The notes beneath the pieces are model-generated. The model ran no database searches, was not told the DNA's origin, and was given only the letters and a program-made list of their open reading frames with translations. 64,000 nt of DNA from contig JAFWIE010000070.1 of assembly GCA_017533825.1 (NCBI GenBank), forward strand, positions 20,257-84,256. The letters are read 5' to 3'. Shown here one piece after another: positions 18,534-27,002 of the stretch. This DNA is from Atopobiaceae bacterium (GTDB lineage Bacteria > Actinomycetota > Coriobacteriia > Coriobacteriales > Atopobiaceae). Position 1 is the first letter of the stretch; each line of letters starts with the position of its first letter. The translations under genes were made by a program, and so were the position numbers.

Positions 18534-18882
18534 GGACGGCCTTCGTTCCAATGAGCCCGTTTATGTAGAGCGTGCCGCATGCGTCATACATTCGCTTGTC
18601 CGTAGCCATCATGACGATGCCGTCATCCTCGGCCATGGAGACCATGGCGGCGCTCGGCTTCTTGGAGCGGACGAACACGATGCACTTCATGTCCATCATC
18701 TCGGCCGTTCTGATTACCTGAGGATTCACGAGACCCGTAAGCAGCACCGCCTGGTCCTTGACGTAGGCAAGGACGTCGCTCATCATGTCGCTTCCGCATG
18801 CAGAGTAAACGTCGCTCTCGAGGCTCTCCTCGCAGCACAGCACCTCGGCATCCAGCAAATCCCTAATCATGGAGATCTTCAT
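18526..18882 (-). CDS. DRTGG-domain protein (second copy)
   Basis: The 118-residue protein starts MKISMIRDLLDAEVLCCEE and has the DRTGG-like core SDVLAYVKDQAVLLTGLVNPQ. It resembles the 111-residue copy at 16468-16803 in fold and length but diverges in sequence, so the duplication is old. It follows hydC by 44 nt and overlaps the ATPase gene downstream. Confidence 0.85.
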   Translation of the reverse strand: MKISMIRDLLDAEVLCCEESLESDVYSACGSDMMSDVLAYVKDQAVLLTGLVNPQVIRTAEMMDMKCIVFVRSKKPSAAMVSMAEDDGIVMMATDKRMYDACGTLYINGLIGTKAVHV

Positions 18883-18926
18883 ATTCTCTGTCTCTCTATG
18901 CTTGGCACCCGATTTACGCTCGACGA

Positions 18927-19424
18927 CTAGCTGGCATACTTCGCCAGGATGTCATCCACATCGTCGGGAACGAGACGCCCGTAGACTTCCTCGTTCACGG
19001 TGAGGACCGGAGCGAGGCCGCATGCGCCGATGCAACGGCAGGCCTCGAGCGAGAACTTCTCGTCCGGCGTGCACTCGCCCACATCGATTCCGAGCTTCTC
19101 CTTGAGTTTCTCCAGAACCTTGCCCGAACCCTTGACGTAGCAAGCCGTGCCTAGGCACACGGAGATGTTGTACTGGCCCTTGGGCGAAAGCGCGAACTGC
19201 GCATAGAAAGTCGCCACGCCATAGACCTTCTCCAGAGGCACGCCCATGCCCTCGGCGATCATCTCCTGGACCTCGATGGGCAGGTAGCCGTAGATGTCCT
19301 GAGCCTTCTGCATGACGACCATGACGTTGCTCTTGTCGTGGCAGTTCTCGGCGATGACGGCCTTGAGCTGTGCCTCCTGCTCCGCCGTCCCCTTAAACGG
19401 AAGGTTGCTAATCTTCTTCTTCAT
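18927..19424 (-). CDS. hydC: Bifurcating hydrogenase small subunit (NuoE-like)
   Basis: The 165-residue thioredoxin-fold [2Fe-2S] protein has cluster ligands Cys90 and Cys95 (CLGTACYVKG) and Cys131 and Cys135 (CRCIGAC). It hands electrons between HydB flavin and the HydA clusters. It is the first gene of the ten-gene operon, separated from hydB by seven accessory genes. An AAGGGAG SD precedes the ATG. A promoter with a Rex-like operator lies upstream at 19471-19499. Confidence 0.94.
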   Translation of the reverse strand: MKKKISNLPFKGTAEQEAQLKAVIAENCHDKSNVMVVMQKAQDIYGYLPIEVQEMIAEGMGVPLEKVYGVATFYAQFALSPKGQYNISVCLGTACYVKGSGKVLEKLKEKLGIDVGECTPDEKFSLEACRCIGACGLAPVLTVNEEVYGRLVPDDVDDILAKYAS

Positions 19425-19470
19425 TGTGCGAAACTCCCTTGTTCAACAACCGCATTGAAACTGAACCCCC

Positions 19471-19499
19471 ATAATGCAGTATTGTCAAATCGTTATCAA
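19471..19499 (-). promoter_or_regulatory. hyd operon promoter with overlapping Rex-like operator
   Basis: On the minus strand a -35 element TTGATA (19494-19499) and a -10 element CATTAT (19471-19476) are 17 nt apart. The sequence TTGATAACGATTTGACAA (19482-19499) covers the -35. It matches the Rex consensus TTGTTAANNNNTTAACAA at 12 of 14 defined bases. Rex releases DNA when NADH is high, which fits an NADH-linked hydrogenase. A second palindrome, ttgttcaacaa, lies at 19439-19449. Confidence 0.65.
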
Positions 19500-19613
19500 T
19501 CCCCTCTCTCGCGACCGACAGTCAGAAAGAATACTACCAGACGAAATGCTCTTTTGCCTATCATGGTCGGCCTTTGTGGTGAATTCCGCAGCGAACCTGC
19601 ACCCTCATACGCA

Positions 19614-19687
19614 TGGCACACTGGCAACCCATCGGGGTGGCACACTGTACCGGGTACCTTTTGCCATGGCACACTGTACCAGGTACC
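19614..19687. repeat. TGGCACACTGTACC repeat cluster
   Basis: Two 21-bp direct copies, tggcacactgtaccgggtacc (19638-19658) and its one-base variant (19667-19687), lie 29 bp apart, with a shorter copy (tggcacactgg) at 19614. Each ends with a ggtacc palindrome. The function is unknown; it may be a REP-like repeat. Confidence 0.7.
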
Positions 19688-19817
19688 ATTTCGCCGTATT
19701 GCCAACGTGTCACCGGACGCTTCTTTTCCAACATGAGAATTAGGTGAGGTTGAGGGCCCCGATGCGATGCACAGGCGCTAGAGTGTTCCCGCAATGCCAA
19801 GGAACAAAGGAGGCGTC

Positions 19818-20819
19818 ATGGCTGTGATACCCAAGGCATACGAACCGCAGCTTTCGCTCTACGACACCCAGCGTGCCATCGAGCGCATCAAGCACGTGTT
19901 CCTCACCAAACTCTGCGCGGCACTGCACCTCGTGCGCGTGACCGCCCCGCTCGTCGTTGACCCGATGACAGGCATCAACGACAACCTCAACGGCGTTGAG
20001 CGACCCGTAAGCTTCGACGTTCCCGCCGTCGGCGCCGATGCCGAAGTCGTGCAGTCACTCGCCAAGTGGAAGCGCTATGCGCTCAAGCGTTACGACTTCA
20101 ACGTGGGTAAAGGCATCGTATGCGACATGAACGCCATCCGTCGTGACGAAGAGCTCGACAACCTGCATTCTCTCTACGTTGACCAATGGGATTGGGAGAA
20201 GGTCATCGAGCCCGACCAGCGCACCCCTGAGTACCTGCGTGAGGTGGTCAACCGCATCGTCACCGCCATCTGCGGAACCTTGGACGAGCTCAAGTGGTAC
20301 TATCCCCAGCTCGAGGTCGCGCTCGACCGTGAGGTGACCTTCATCACCGCCCAGGAACTCGAGGACCTCTATCCCACCCTCTCGCCCAAGGAACGTGAGG
20401 ACCGCTTCGTCTCTGTACACCGTACGACCTTTATCCAAGGAATCGGTGGGGCCCTCGCATCGGGCAAGCCCCACGACGGTCGCTCGCCCGACTATGACGA
20501 CTGGGACCTCAACGGCGACCTGCTCTTCTGGGACGACACGCTGGGCTGTGCCCTCGAGGCGAGCAGCATGGGAATCCGCGTGAGTCCCGAGTCTCTCGAC
20601 CGCCAGCTCACCATCGCGGGTTGCGACGATCGGCGCACACTCCCCTTCCACAAGATGCTACTCGCCGGTGAGCTGCCCTCCACCATAGGCGGTGGCATCG
20701 GTCAGAGCCGCCTTTGCATGTTGCTCCTCGGCAAGGCACACGTCGGCGAGGTGCAGGCCTCCGTCTGGGACCAGCAGACGGTGGACGCGTGCAAGGCGGC
20801 TGGCATCCAACTCCTTTAG
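19818..20819 (+). CDS. asnA: Aspartate-ammonia ligase
   Basis: The 333-residue enzyme makes asparagine from aspartate, ammonia and ATP. It has the AsnA hallmarks: MAVIPKAYEPQLSLYDTQRAI start, VTAPLVVDPMTGINDNLNG, AVGKGI-like YDFNVGKGIVCDMNAIRRDEE and the closing SRLCMLLLGKAHVGEVQASVW. The fold is a class II aminoacyl-tRNA-synthetase relative. The ATG at 19818 follows AAAGGAGG; an upstream ATG at 19794 is less likely. It is monocistronic. Confidence 0.96.
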   Translation: MAVIPKAYEPQLSLYDTQRAIERIKHVFLTKLCAALHLVRVTAPLVVDPMTGINDNLNGVERPVSFDVPAVGADAEVVQSLAKWKRYALKRYDFNVGKGIVCDMNAIRRDEELDNLHSLYVDQWDWEKVIEPDQRTPEYLREVVNRIVTAICGTLDELKWYYPQLEVALDREVTFITAQELEDLYPTLSPKEREDRFVSVHRTTFIQGIGGALASGKPHDGRSPDYDDWDLNGDLLFWDDTLGCALEASSMGIRVSPESLDRQLTIAGCDDRRTLPFHKMLLAGELPSTIGGGIGQSRLCMLLLGKAHVGEVQASVWDQQTVDACKAAGIQLL

Positions 20820-20959
20820 GCGCGCGTCTCCTCAGAGACACGTGCCGACTCGCACACCGTCTACCGTCTTTGCGTTCCTTTTTTGCTCGTAAGATGTAGA
20901 ATGTATGCCCATTGATTGACATTGAGCGTGGCCATCCCACGTATACGAAAGGAAGTGCA

Positions 20960-22168
20960 ATGGAGCTCGATACGAATATCCCGCAGGATTCCATCGTCGA
21001 CGAGGTCGCTCCGCAGGTTGAAGCAGAGGAGACTTTGGCGTCCGAGGAGCTGCCCACCACCTCCGAGGAGGTCGTCTCTGAGGAAGTCGAGTCGGCACCC
21101 GAGCCCACGACCGAAGAGGTCGAGGCTCCTGCAGAGGAAATTGCTGAAGCGACCGCCGATGAGGTCGTCTCGGAGCAGGCTGCCGAGCCAACTGCCGATG
21201 AGGCGGCGGCACCCGCCGAGGAGTCCGTCGTGGCGACCGAGGACGTCGCCCCCGCCCAATCGAAGATTGAGATCGCTCGCATCGCCAAGGAGGCTCTCAT
21301 CGAGCGGGCCAAGGAGCTTGCAGACTCCACCGACTGGCGCAAAACGACTGACGAGCAGCGTACGCTCATGGAGCAATGGCGCGCAGCAGGCTATGCCGGC
21401 AAGGAGCTCAACGACAAGTTGTGGGATGAGTTCCGCGCTGCCCGCGACACGTTCTTCACACGCCGCGACGAGCATTACACCGAGCTGCGCGCAGAGCAGG
21501 CAAAGGTCGTCGAGGCCAAGAAGCAGATTATTGAAGAGGCCAAGCAGCTCACGGCCGATGTTCAGAATTGGGTGCGTACGTCCGACGCGCTCAATGCCCT
21601 CATGGACCGCTGGAAGGCTGCTGGCAACGCTGGTCGCGACAATGAGCATGCCCTGTGGGAGGAGTTCAACGGCATCCGTCGCGACTTCCGCAACCGCCGC
21701 AAGGCTGACTTGGCCGAGCGTCGTGCACGGGAGCGCGCCTGCGCCGAGGCGAAGCGTGCCATCGTTGACGAGGCGAAGGCCATCGCCGACGCACAAGAGT
21801 ACACTCGCGAGAACAGCGACCGTATGCGTCAGCTCAACGACGAGTACAAGGCCGCCGGTTATGCGGGTAAGCCCGCCAACGACACCCTCTGGCAGGAGTT
21901 CCGCGCTGCACAGAACTCATACTGGGATGGTAATTCCGCCCATCGCGACCAGCAGCGCCGCGAGCGTACCGAGCGGCTCACCGAGGCTGTCGAACGCAAG
22001 TCCGGCCAGATTGAGCATCTCAAGGACCAGAACGAGACGCTCACCACGAGGCTCGAGTCCACTCTCAACCCCGAGAAGGTCGCTCAAATCAAGCGCTGGA
22101 TTGAGGAGAACGAGCAGCGCCTCGATGGACTCAAGGACGACATAGACGAGATCAAGCGCAAGATCTAG
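20960..22168 (+). CDS. DUF349-domain protein
   Basis: The protein of about 402 residues has an acidic, Ala/Glu/Thr-rich N-terminal third (MELDTNIPQDSIVDEVAP and beyond). Three helical DUF349 repeats follow, each with a W-R/K-A-A/G-NAG core (MEQWRAAGYAGKE, MDRWKAAGNAGRD, NDEYKAAGYAGKP), and a C-terminal coiled coil ends it. DUF349 proteins are cytoplasmic and of uncertain function. An SD (GGAAG) sits ahead of the ATG at 20960. A G+C-rich terminator follows. Confidence 0.9.
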   Translation: MELDTNIPQDSIVDEVAPQVEAEETLASEELPTTSEEVVSEEVESAPEPTTEEVEAPAEEIAEATADEVVSEQAAEPTADEAAAPAEESVVATEDVAPAQSKIEIARIAKEALIERAKELADSTDWRKTTDEQRTLMEQWRAAGYAGKELNDKLWDEFRAARDTFFTRRDEHYTELRAEQAKVVEAKKQIIEEAKQLTADVQNWVRTSDALNALMDRWKAAGNAGRDNEHALWEEFNGIRRDFRNRRKADLAERRARERACAEAKRAIVDEAKAIADAQEYTRENSDRMRQLNDEYKAAGYAGKPANDTLWQEFRAAQNSYWDGNSAHRDQQRRERTERLTEAVERKSGQIEHLKDQNETLTTRLESTLNPEKVAQIKRWIEENEQRLDGLKDDIDEIKRKI

Positions 22169-22186
22169 CAAACGCGCATCGTCTCT

Positions 22187-22221
22187 CGCGCCCCTTCTGC
22201 CACTCACGGCGAAGGGGCGCG
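22187..22221 (+). terminator. Terminator after the DUF349 gene
   Basis: The arms cgcgccccttc and gaaggggcgcg form an 11-bp perfect stem with a 13-nt loop, 18 nt past the stop; a short T-containing tail (tctcatt) follows. Confidence 0.75.
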
Positions 22222-22266
22222 TCTCATTAGTCCCCCGTTTCTAAACCATGCACAAAGGAGATTCTC

Positions 22267-22461
22267 ATGGCAGACGACAACCACAATGCAGCCAGCCCTT
22301 CTGACCAGAACTTGGGAGACGAGCTTGCTTTCCTGGCGGCGATGAGGAAATTCCGTCAGGCACGTGAGCAAGGTGACCCAGAGAGCATCGCCCAAGCAGA
22401 GAAGGAGCTGCAGGAGGTGGTCCGCGGAGAGCTTCGGCGTAAAGAGAGCGGGTGCGCATAG
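22267..22461 (+). CDS. Small conserved-type acidic protein, unknown
   Basis: A 64-residue frame starts with ATG after a strong AAAGGAG and uses codons like its neighbours. The product MADDNHNAASPSDQNLGDELA continues as an amphipathic helix rich in Glu, Gln and Arg. There is no signal peptide. It ends 2 nt before the likely start of the esterase-fold gene, so the two form an operon. No family is recognised. Confidence 0.7.
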   Translation: MADDNHNAASPSDQNLGDELAFLAAMRKFRQAREQGDPESIAQAEKELQEVVRGELRRKESGCA

Positions 22462-22463
22462 GC

Positions 22464-23234
22464 ATGATCGTTTGGCAGGATTCCTGGTACTGGCCGCACG
22501 GCGGCAACCGCACGCTGCATATCTACCTTCCCAACTGGTACTACGACTCCGACGAGCGACTTCCCGTCACGTACTTCTTTGACGGGCACAACCTGTTCTA
22601 CGACGAGCACGCGACCTATGGCAGAAGCTGGCGGCTCCAGAGGTTCCTCGACCATTGGGAGAAGCCCATGATTGTGGTAGGCATCGAGTGCAGTCACGAG
22701 GGAGAGAACCGCCTGATCGAGTACAACCCCTATATGGCGCGGGTTTCCGGTCATGCCGTGCAAGGTCTCGGCGAGCAGACCTTTCTTTGGCTCGAGAAGG
22801 ACGTGAAGCCGAGTATTGATGCGCAGTTTCGTACATGGGCACATCGCGAGGCCACTGGTATCATCGGCTCGAACATGGGCGGCCTCATGAGCTTGTATGG
22901 TGCCATCTGCCACAATCGTACGTTCGGAAAGGCGGGGGCCCTCTCTTCGGGCGTGCGCTTCAACAGTCGCAATCTCCTGCGTGACCTCAGGGGATGCGAA
23001 ATCTCTCCCGACACGCGCGTCTTTATGTCTTGGGGCGAATTCGAAGCTGGCAGGGTTTATGAGGATGGCACCTCCGCAGAGTCGCGTGCAACTGACGACC
23101 TTGCAGAGGCATTCATAGAGCGCGGAGCCGCAGTCATGGAGCACTTTGCGCGGGGCGGGCGCAATCGCGAGGCCGATTGGGAACGTCAGGTGCCTCGTAT
23201 GATGTCGTTCCTTTGGCTTGATCGTCGCTGGTAG
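22464..23234 (+). CDS. Esterase-fold (alpha/beta hydrolase) protein lacking the catalytic serine
   Basis: The 256-residue protein matches the putative-esterase (Esterase D / COG2819-like) family: LPVTYFFDGHNLFYDEHATYG, MIVVGIECS and FMSWGEFEAG. In this family the nucleophile lies in a G-x-S-x-G elbow, usually GSSMGG. Here the elbow is GSNMGG, with Asn137 where the serine should be, read directly from an AAC codon. Either the protein is not a serine hydrolase or it has another role such as ligand binding. The start is ATG 22464 or GTG 22452. Confidence 0.85.
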   Translation: MIVWQDSWYWPHGGNRTLHIYLPNWYYDSDERLPVTYFFDGHNLFYDEHATYGRSWRLQRFLDHWEKPMIVVGIECSHEGENRLIEYNPYMARVSGHAVQGLGEQTFLWLEKDVKPSIDAQFRTWAHREATGIIGSNMGGLMSLYGAICHNRTFGKAGALSSGVRFNSRNLLRDLRGCEISPDTRVFMSWGEFEAGRVYEDGTSAESRATDDLAEAFIERGAAVMEHFARGGRNREADWERQVPRMMSFLWLDRRW

Positions 23235-23273
23235 TCCCCCTTGGACATCTTCTGAGAGAACATCTTTTGACAG

Positions 23274-23312
23274 CAAGGCACCCCGGAGCGAGATTCGCTC
23301 CGGGGTGCCTTG
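23274..23312. terminator. Bidirectional terminator between the esterase-fold gene and gdhA
   Basis: An 18-bp perfect stem (23274-23291 and 23295-23312) with a 3-nt loop lies between two convergent genes and can serve both. Only short T tracts flank it. Confidence 0.85.
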
Positions 23313-23329
23313 CGTGCCTGGTCAGTTGC

Positions 23330-24685
23330 TTACACGATGCCCTGGGCCATCATGGCCTCGGCGACCTTGAGGAAGCCGGCGATGTTAGCGCCTGCAACGT
23401 AATCGCCCTCGGTGGCGTACTCGCGCGCTGCGTCATCGCAGGCGTGATAGATGCCACGCATGATGGACTCGAGACGGCTGTCGACCTCTTCGAAGGTCCA
23501 AGAGATGTGACCGGCATTCTGGCTCATCTCGAGACCGGAGGTGGCCACGCCACCGGCGTTGGCTGCCTTACCCGGGAAGAAGGCGACGCCGTTCTCCTGC
23601 AGGTACTTGGTTGCCTCGAGCGTGGTGGGCATGTTGGCACCCTCGCCGACGATCTTGCAACCATTGGCCACGAGCTTCTTGGCATCCTCGAGGTGCAGGG
23701 TGTTCTCACGAGCGCAGGGAAGCGCGATGTCGCACTTGACGCCCCAAACGCCACGGCCGTCTTCCTCGTGCCACTCGGCGTTGGGACGGTACTCCAGATA
23801 CTTGGCGAGGCTCACGCCGCGGTCGTTGCCGGAGCGCTTGGCCGCATAGATGCCCTCGAGCGCCTCGACGGAGATGCCCTCGGCGTCATAGATCCAGCCC
23901 TTGGTGTCGGAGACGGCGACGACCGTGGCGCCGAGCTGCTCTGCCTTCTGGACGGCATAGGTGGCAACGTTGCCGGAACCATGGACCACGACGGTCTTGC
24001 CCTCGAAGGAGTCGTCATGGCACTTGAGGTACTCGTCGACCATATAGACCAGACCGTAGCCGGTAGCCTCGGTACGAGCCAGCGAGCCGCCGAAGGTGAG
24101 GCCCTTACCGGTCAGAGTGCCGGTGAACTCGTTGCGCAGACGCTTGTACTGACCAAACATGTAGGCAACCTCACGGCCACCGACGCCGAGGTCACCGGCG
24201 GGAACGTCGGTGTCGGGGCCGATGTGACGAGAGAGCTCGGTCATGAAGGACTGGCAGAAGCGCATGATCTCCATGTTGGACTTGCCCTTAGGGTCGAAGT
24301 CCGCACCGCCCTTGCCGCCGCCCATAGGCAGGGTGGTCAGGCTGTTCTTGAAGGTTTGCTCGAAGCCCAGGAACTTGAGCATGCCCAGCGTGACGGTCGG
24401 GTTGAAGCGGATGCCGCCCTTGTAGGGGCCAATGGCGCTGTTGTACTCAACGCGATAGCCGCGGTTGACGTGCACCTTGTTGTTGTCGTCAGTCCAAGGA
24501 ACGCGGAACATGATGGTGCGCTCGGGCTCGACGAGCCGCTCGAGCAGGCCGGCTTCCTCATACTCGGGATGAGCGTCAAGGGCGGGCTGGATGGTCTCGA
24601 GGACCTCGGTCGCCGCTTGTACGAACTCAGGCTGGTCGGCGTAGCGCTCCTTGAGCTCCGCCAATACCCTCTGCGAATAGGTCAT
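23330..24685 (-). CDS. gdhA: Glutamate dehydrogenase (NADP-type)
   Basis: The 451-residue enzyme interconverts glutamate with 2-oxoglutarate and ammonia. The substrate-binding lysine motif is PMGGGKGGADFDPKG, the nucleotide-binding fold is seen at VVVHGSGNVATYA, and GEGANMPTT and the C-terminal AGNIAGFLKVA-like AGANIAGFLKVAEAM complete the family pattern. The ATG at 24685 gives the usual MTYSQRVLAELKER start and has GAGAGGAG upstream; the frame is open to 24883. Assimilation of ammonia fits the nearby asnA. Confidence 0.95.
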   Translation of the reverse strand: MTYSQRVLAELKERYADQPEFVQAATEVLETIQPALDAHPEYEEAGLLERLVEPERTIMFRVPWTDDNNKVHVNRGYRVEYNSAIGPYKGGIRFNPTVTLGMLKFLGFEQTFKNSLTTLPMGGGKGGADFDPKGKSNMEIMRFCQSFMTELSRHIGPDTDVPAGDLGVGGREVAYMFGQYKRLRNEFTGTLTGKGLTFGGSLARTEATGYGLVYMVDEYLKCHDDSFEGKTVVVHGSGNVATYAVQKAEQLGATVVAVSDTKGWIYDAEGISVEALEGIYAAKRSGNDRGVSLAKYLEYRPNAEWHEEDGRGVWGVKCDIALPCARENTLHLEDAKKLVANGCKIVGEGANMPTTLEATKYLQENGVAFFPGKAANAGGVATSGLEMSQNAGHISWTFEEVDSRLESIMRGIYHACDDAAREYATEGDYVAGANIAGFLKVAEAMMAQGIV

Positions 24686-24941
24686 GGTAACTCCTCTCGG
24701 TATGCCTTTCGGACGAATGACAGGATACGGCTCGAAGGCACCTCTTGCGAGCGAGACGCTACTCATGTAACTTCCAATTTCGACCTCTGTAACTCTTTGT
24801 ACATGTGAGGCACACGCAAACCCGCAGCTATCCCTCTTGGACAAGAGACAAGACAATGGCGCAGACCGGACGATTCGAACCACTCTCGAACCGCTCGGCC
24901 TGCGCCGCAGCCAATCCTAGCAAGTATTCAGATCAGAAGGC
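24686..24941. other. gdhA leader and hairpin after the GH1 gene
   Basis: This 256-bp stretch contains an imperfect hairpin, arms 24858-24869 and 24896-24906 (ggcgcagaccgg with cggcctgcgcc), whose loop holds two gattcgaacc-like motifs. It probably terminates the GH1 transcript. It looks like part of a tRNA but cannot be folded into one. Confidence 0.5.
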
Positions 24942-26363
24942 CTAATCTAAGTCACATCCATCACTGGCGATGCACTTCTTGTACCAGAAGAACGAATCCT
25001 TCCGCACACGGCGCAGGTCGAGCAGGTCGAACTCTTCGCGATTGACGAAGATGAAGCCATAGCGCTTGACGAAGCCCTCGTGCGTCGAGATGAGGTCAAC
25101 GGCGCTCCACGGGCAGTAGCCCATCATCTCAACACCGTCGGTGATGGCCAGGCGCATCTGCTCGATGTGGGCGCGCAGGTACTCGATGCGGTAGGGGTCG
25201 TGCACGACGTCGTTGCCGCTCTCGTCCTGCTCCAGCTTGTCGTAGGCGCCCAAGCCGTTCTCGGTGATGATGATTGGCAGGTGGTAGCGGCTGTAGACCT
25301 CGCGCAGGGTGTTGCGGAAGCCGACCGGGTCGATCTCCCAGCCAAACTGCGTCTTCTGGAAGTTGGGGTTCGAGATCCCCTGCGAGAAGCCAGCGATGGT
25401 GGCGCCACGCTGCTGGTCGCCCTTGGTGCTTTCGGCGTCGGGGTCGGGCATCTTGACGGTCGCGGTGCTGTAGTAGTTGAAGGCGATGAAGTCCGGTTTG
25501 GCGGAGGCCATGAGCTCCATGTCGCCGGGCAGGATGTTCTCGGGCAGGGCGTCTATCTCGGCGAGGTAGCTCCACGCCAGGTTGTTGTAGATACCGAAGA
25601 CGGCCATGTCGAGGTAGAGCCAGTTGCGCAGCGCGTTCATGTTCTGAGCGGCCAGCACGTCCTCGGGCTTGCAAGTGGCAGGATAGACCAGTGCGATGTT
25701 GGGCGCAGGGCCGATCTTCGCATCCGGCAGCATCTCGTGACAGAGGTTCATCGACTTGGCCTGGGCGAGAAGCATGTGGTGGTTCATCTCGTAGATGCGC
25801 TTCTGTGCGCCGGGCGCGGAAGTGTCAACGCCAAGCACGGCACCGGCGGCCAGCGTCATCATGTTCTGCTCGTTGATGGTGAGCCAGTACTTCACGCGGT
25901 CGCCGTAGCTCCGGAACATGAGCTCGGAGAACTCTACGAAGGCGTCGACGGTGGCGCGGTTGGCCCAGCCGCCCTTCTCGTCTAGCGCGGCAGGAAGGTC
26001 AAAGTGATACATCGTCACCAGCGGCTGAATGTCATACTTGAGGCACTCGTCGATGAGATCGCTATAGTATTGGACGCCTTCCTCGTTCACGCGGCCAGTA
26101 CCCTCGGGCAAGAGGCGTGCCCAGCTGATGGAGAAGCGATAGGTCTTGAAGCCCATCTCAGCCATCAGGGCCACGTCTTCCTTGTAGTGATGGTACTGGT
26201 CGGCTGCCACCTCAAAGCCGCTGGTACCTGCGGGAGGCTCCTTGACGTCTTGGACAGACGGGCCCTTACCGTTGGTGAGCGCGGCGCCCTCCACTTGGTA
26301 GGCACTGGTCGAGGCTCCCCAGAGGAAGCTCTTCGGGAATGGCTTAAGAGTTTTGTGAAGCAT
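24942..26363 (-). CDS. GH1 glycosidase (6-phospho-beta-glucosidase type)
   Basis: The 473-residue protein starts MLHKTLKPFPKSFLWGASTSAYQVEG, a GH1 signature. The acid/base Glu is in TINEQN and the nucleophile Glu in ITENGLGAYDK. The C-terminal SFFWYKKCI tail is typical of phospho-beta-glucosidases acting on PTS-imported beta-glucosides. No PTS transporter is adjacent, so the phosphorylated substrate is inferred. The ATG at 26363 has GAGAGGAG upstream. Confidence 0.92.
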   Translation of the reverse strand: MLHKTLKPFPKSFLWGASTSAYQVEGAALTNGKGPSVQDVKEPPAGTSGFEVAADQYHHYKEDVALMAEMGFKTYRFSISWARLLPEGTGRVNEEGVQYYSDLIDECLKYDIQPLVTMYHFDLPAALDEKGGWANRATVDAFVEFSELMFRSYGDRVKYWLTINEQNMMTLAAGAVLGVDTSAPGAQKRIYEMNHHMLLAQAKSMNLCHEMLPDAKIGPAPNIALVYPATCKPEDVLAAQNMNALRNWLYLDMAVFGIYNNLAWSYLAEIDALPENILPGDMELMASAKPDFIAFNYYSTATVKMPDPDAESTKGDQQRGATIAGFSQGISNPNFQKTQFGWEIDPVGFRNTLREVYSRYHLPIIITENGLGAYDKLEQDESGNDVVHDPYRIEYLRAHIEQMRLAITDGVEMMGYCPWSAVDLISTHEGFVKRYGFIFVNREEFDLLDLRRVRKDSFFWYKKCIASDGCDLD

Positions 26364-26636
26364 GCTGTTCTCCTCTCGAATTGGCAACGTCTACACTCTG
26401 CTAGACTAAACGCTTGAATTCAACGTTGTTTCGCCGAGCTGCCGCGCATCACGACTCAGCGCCATGCGACAGACAACGCCGTCACCGTGCAAGCACGTTT
26501 CAGGCAACCTAGCACCCTTTGAGAAAAACTGGCGCAGCCTTCTAGAAGAGGTATCCGGCTGCGAACACCATCCCTTTGAACAAAAGGCCCCCCGGAAACG
26601 ATTCCCGGAGGGCCACCCAACGAGCGTGATTGTTTG
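26364..26636. other. Intergenic region between the NifX-like and GH1 genes
   Basis: The 273-bp stretch holds the GH1 leader with a ttgaattcaa palindrome (26414-26423) that could be an operator, and the terminator of the NifX-like gene at its right end. No gene is supported. Confidence 0.45.
26586..26614 (-). terminator. Rho-independent terminator of the NifX-like gene
   Basis: On the minus strand ggccctccgggaa pairs with ttccggggggcc around a 4-nt loop and is followed by TTTTG. This hairpin plus U-run lies 22 nt past the stop. Confidence 0.8.
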
Positions 26637-27002
26637 TTAGTGTCTGCAGGCATCCTCAGGCGACATGCGAGCCAACTTGCCCTCCTGGAAGAGGGCCAGT
26701 ACCTCTCCTGCAGTCAGAACGGAACGGTCCGCATATACGATGATGCCGCCCTGAGTGAACCGCATGAGGGGCGGCATACCCATACCGGCGGTGATGATGG
26801 CATCAACCCCGAGCCCAAGGACGTGCATGATCACATTGCCACAACCTCCTGCGCCATGCTCTACGTTCTTGACTGCCTCGACGTTCGTCACCTCGCCCGA
26901 CTCGTCCAGCTCCACCACCGTGAGCCAGGGTGCATGCCCAAAGTGACCTGAGCGGGGCGCTGCGAGCAGTTCGTCGGTCTCGCAGGGAATCGCAATGCGC
27001 AT
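26637..27002 (-). CDS. NifX/NifB-like FeMo-cofactor-domain protein
   Basis: The 121-residue protein (MRIAIPCETDELLAAP) fits the dinitrogenase iron-molybdenum cofactor biosynthesis fold (PF02579). The motifs FGHAPWLTVVELDE, HGAGGCGNVIMHVLGLGVDAII and a late GGIIVYADR are present. Stand-alone members occur widely in anaerobes without nitrogenase and may carry iron-sulfur clusters; no nif gene is near. The ATG at 27002 follows AGGAGGAACGTT. Confidence 0.88.
   Translation of the reverse strand: MRIAIPCETDELLAAPRSGHFGHAPWLTVVELDESGEVTNVEAVKNVEHGAGGCGNVIMHVLGLGVDAIITAGMGMPPLMRFTQGGIIVYADRSVLTAGEVLALFQEGKLARMSPEDACRH

Larger units (their letters stand above)
19425..19817. other. Divergent intergenic region between hydC and asnA
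   Basis: The 393-bp stretch holds the hyd promoter at its left end and a repeat cluster at 19614-19687. The rest, which must include the asnA leader, shows no clear promoter by eye. No coding region is supported. Confidence 0.6.

Noticed and set aside
24858..24906. Possible tRNA with gattcgaacc motifs near the gdhA leader
   Set aside because: The T-loop-like motif occurs twice inside one hairpin and no anticodon arm fits; a terminator is more likely.
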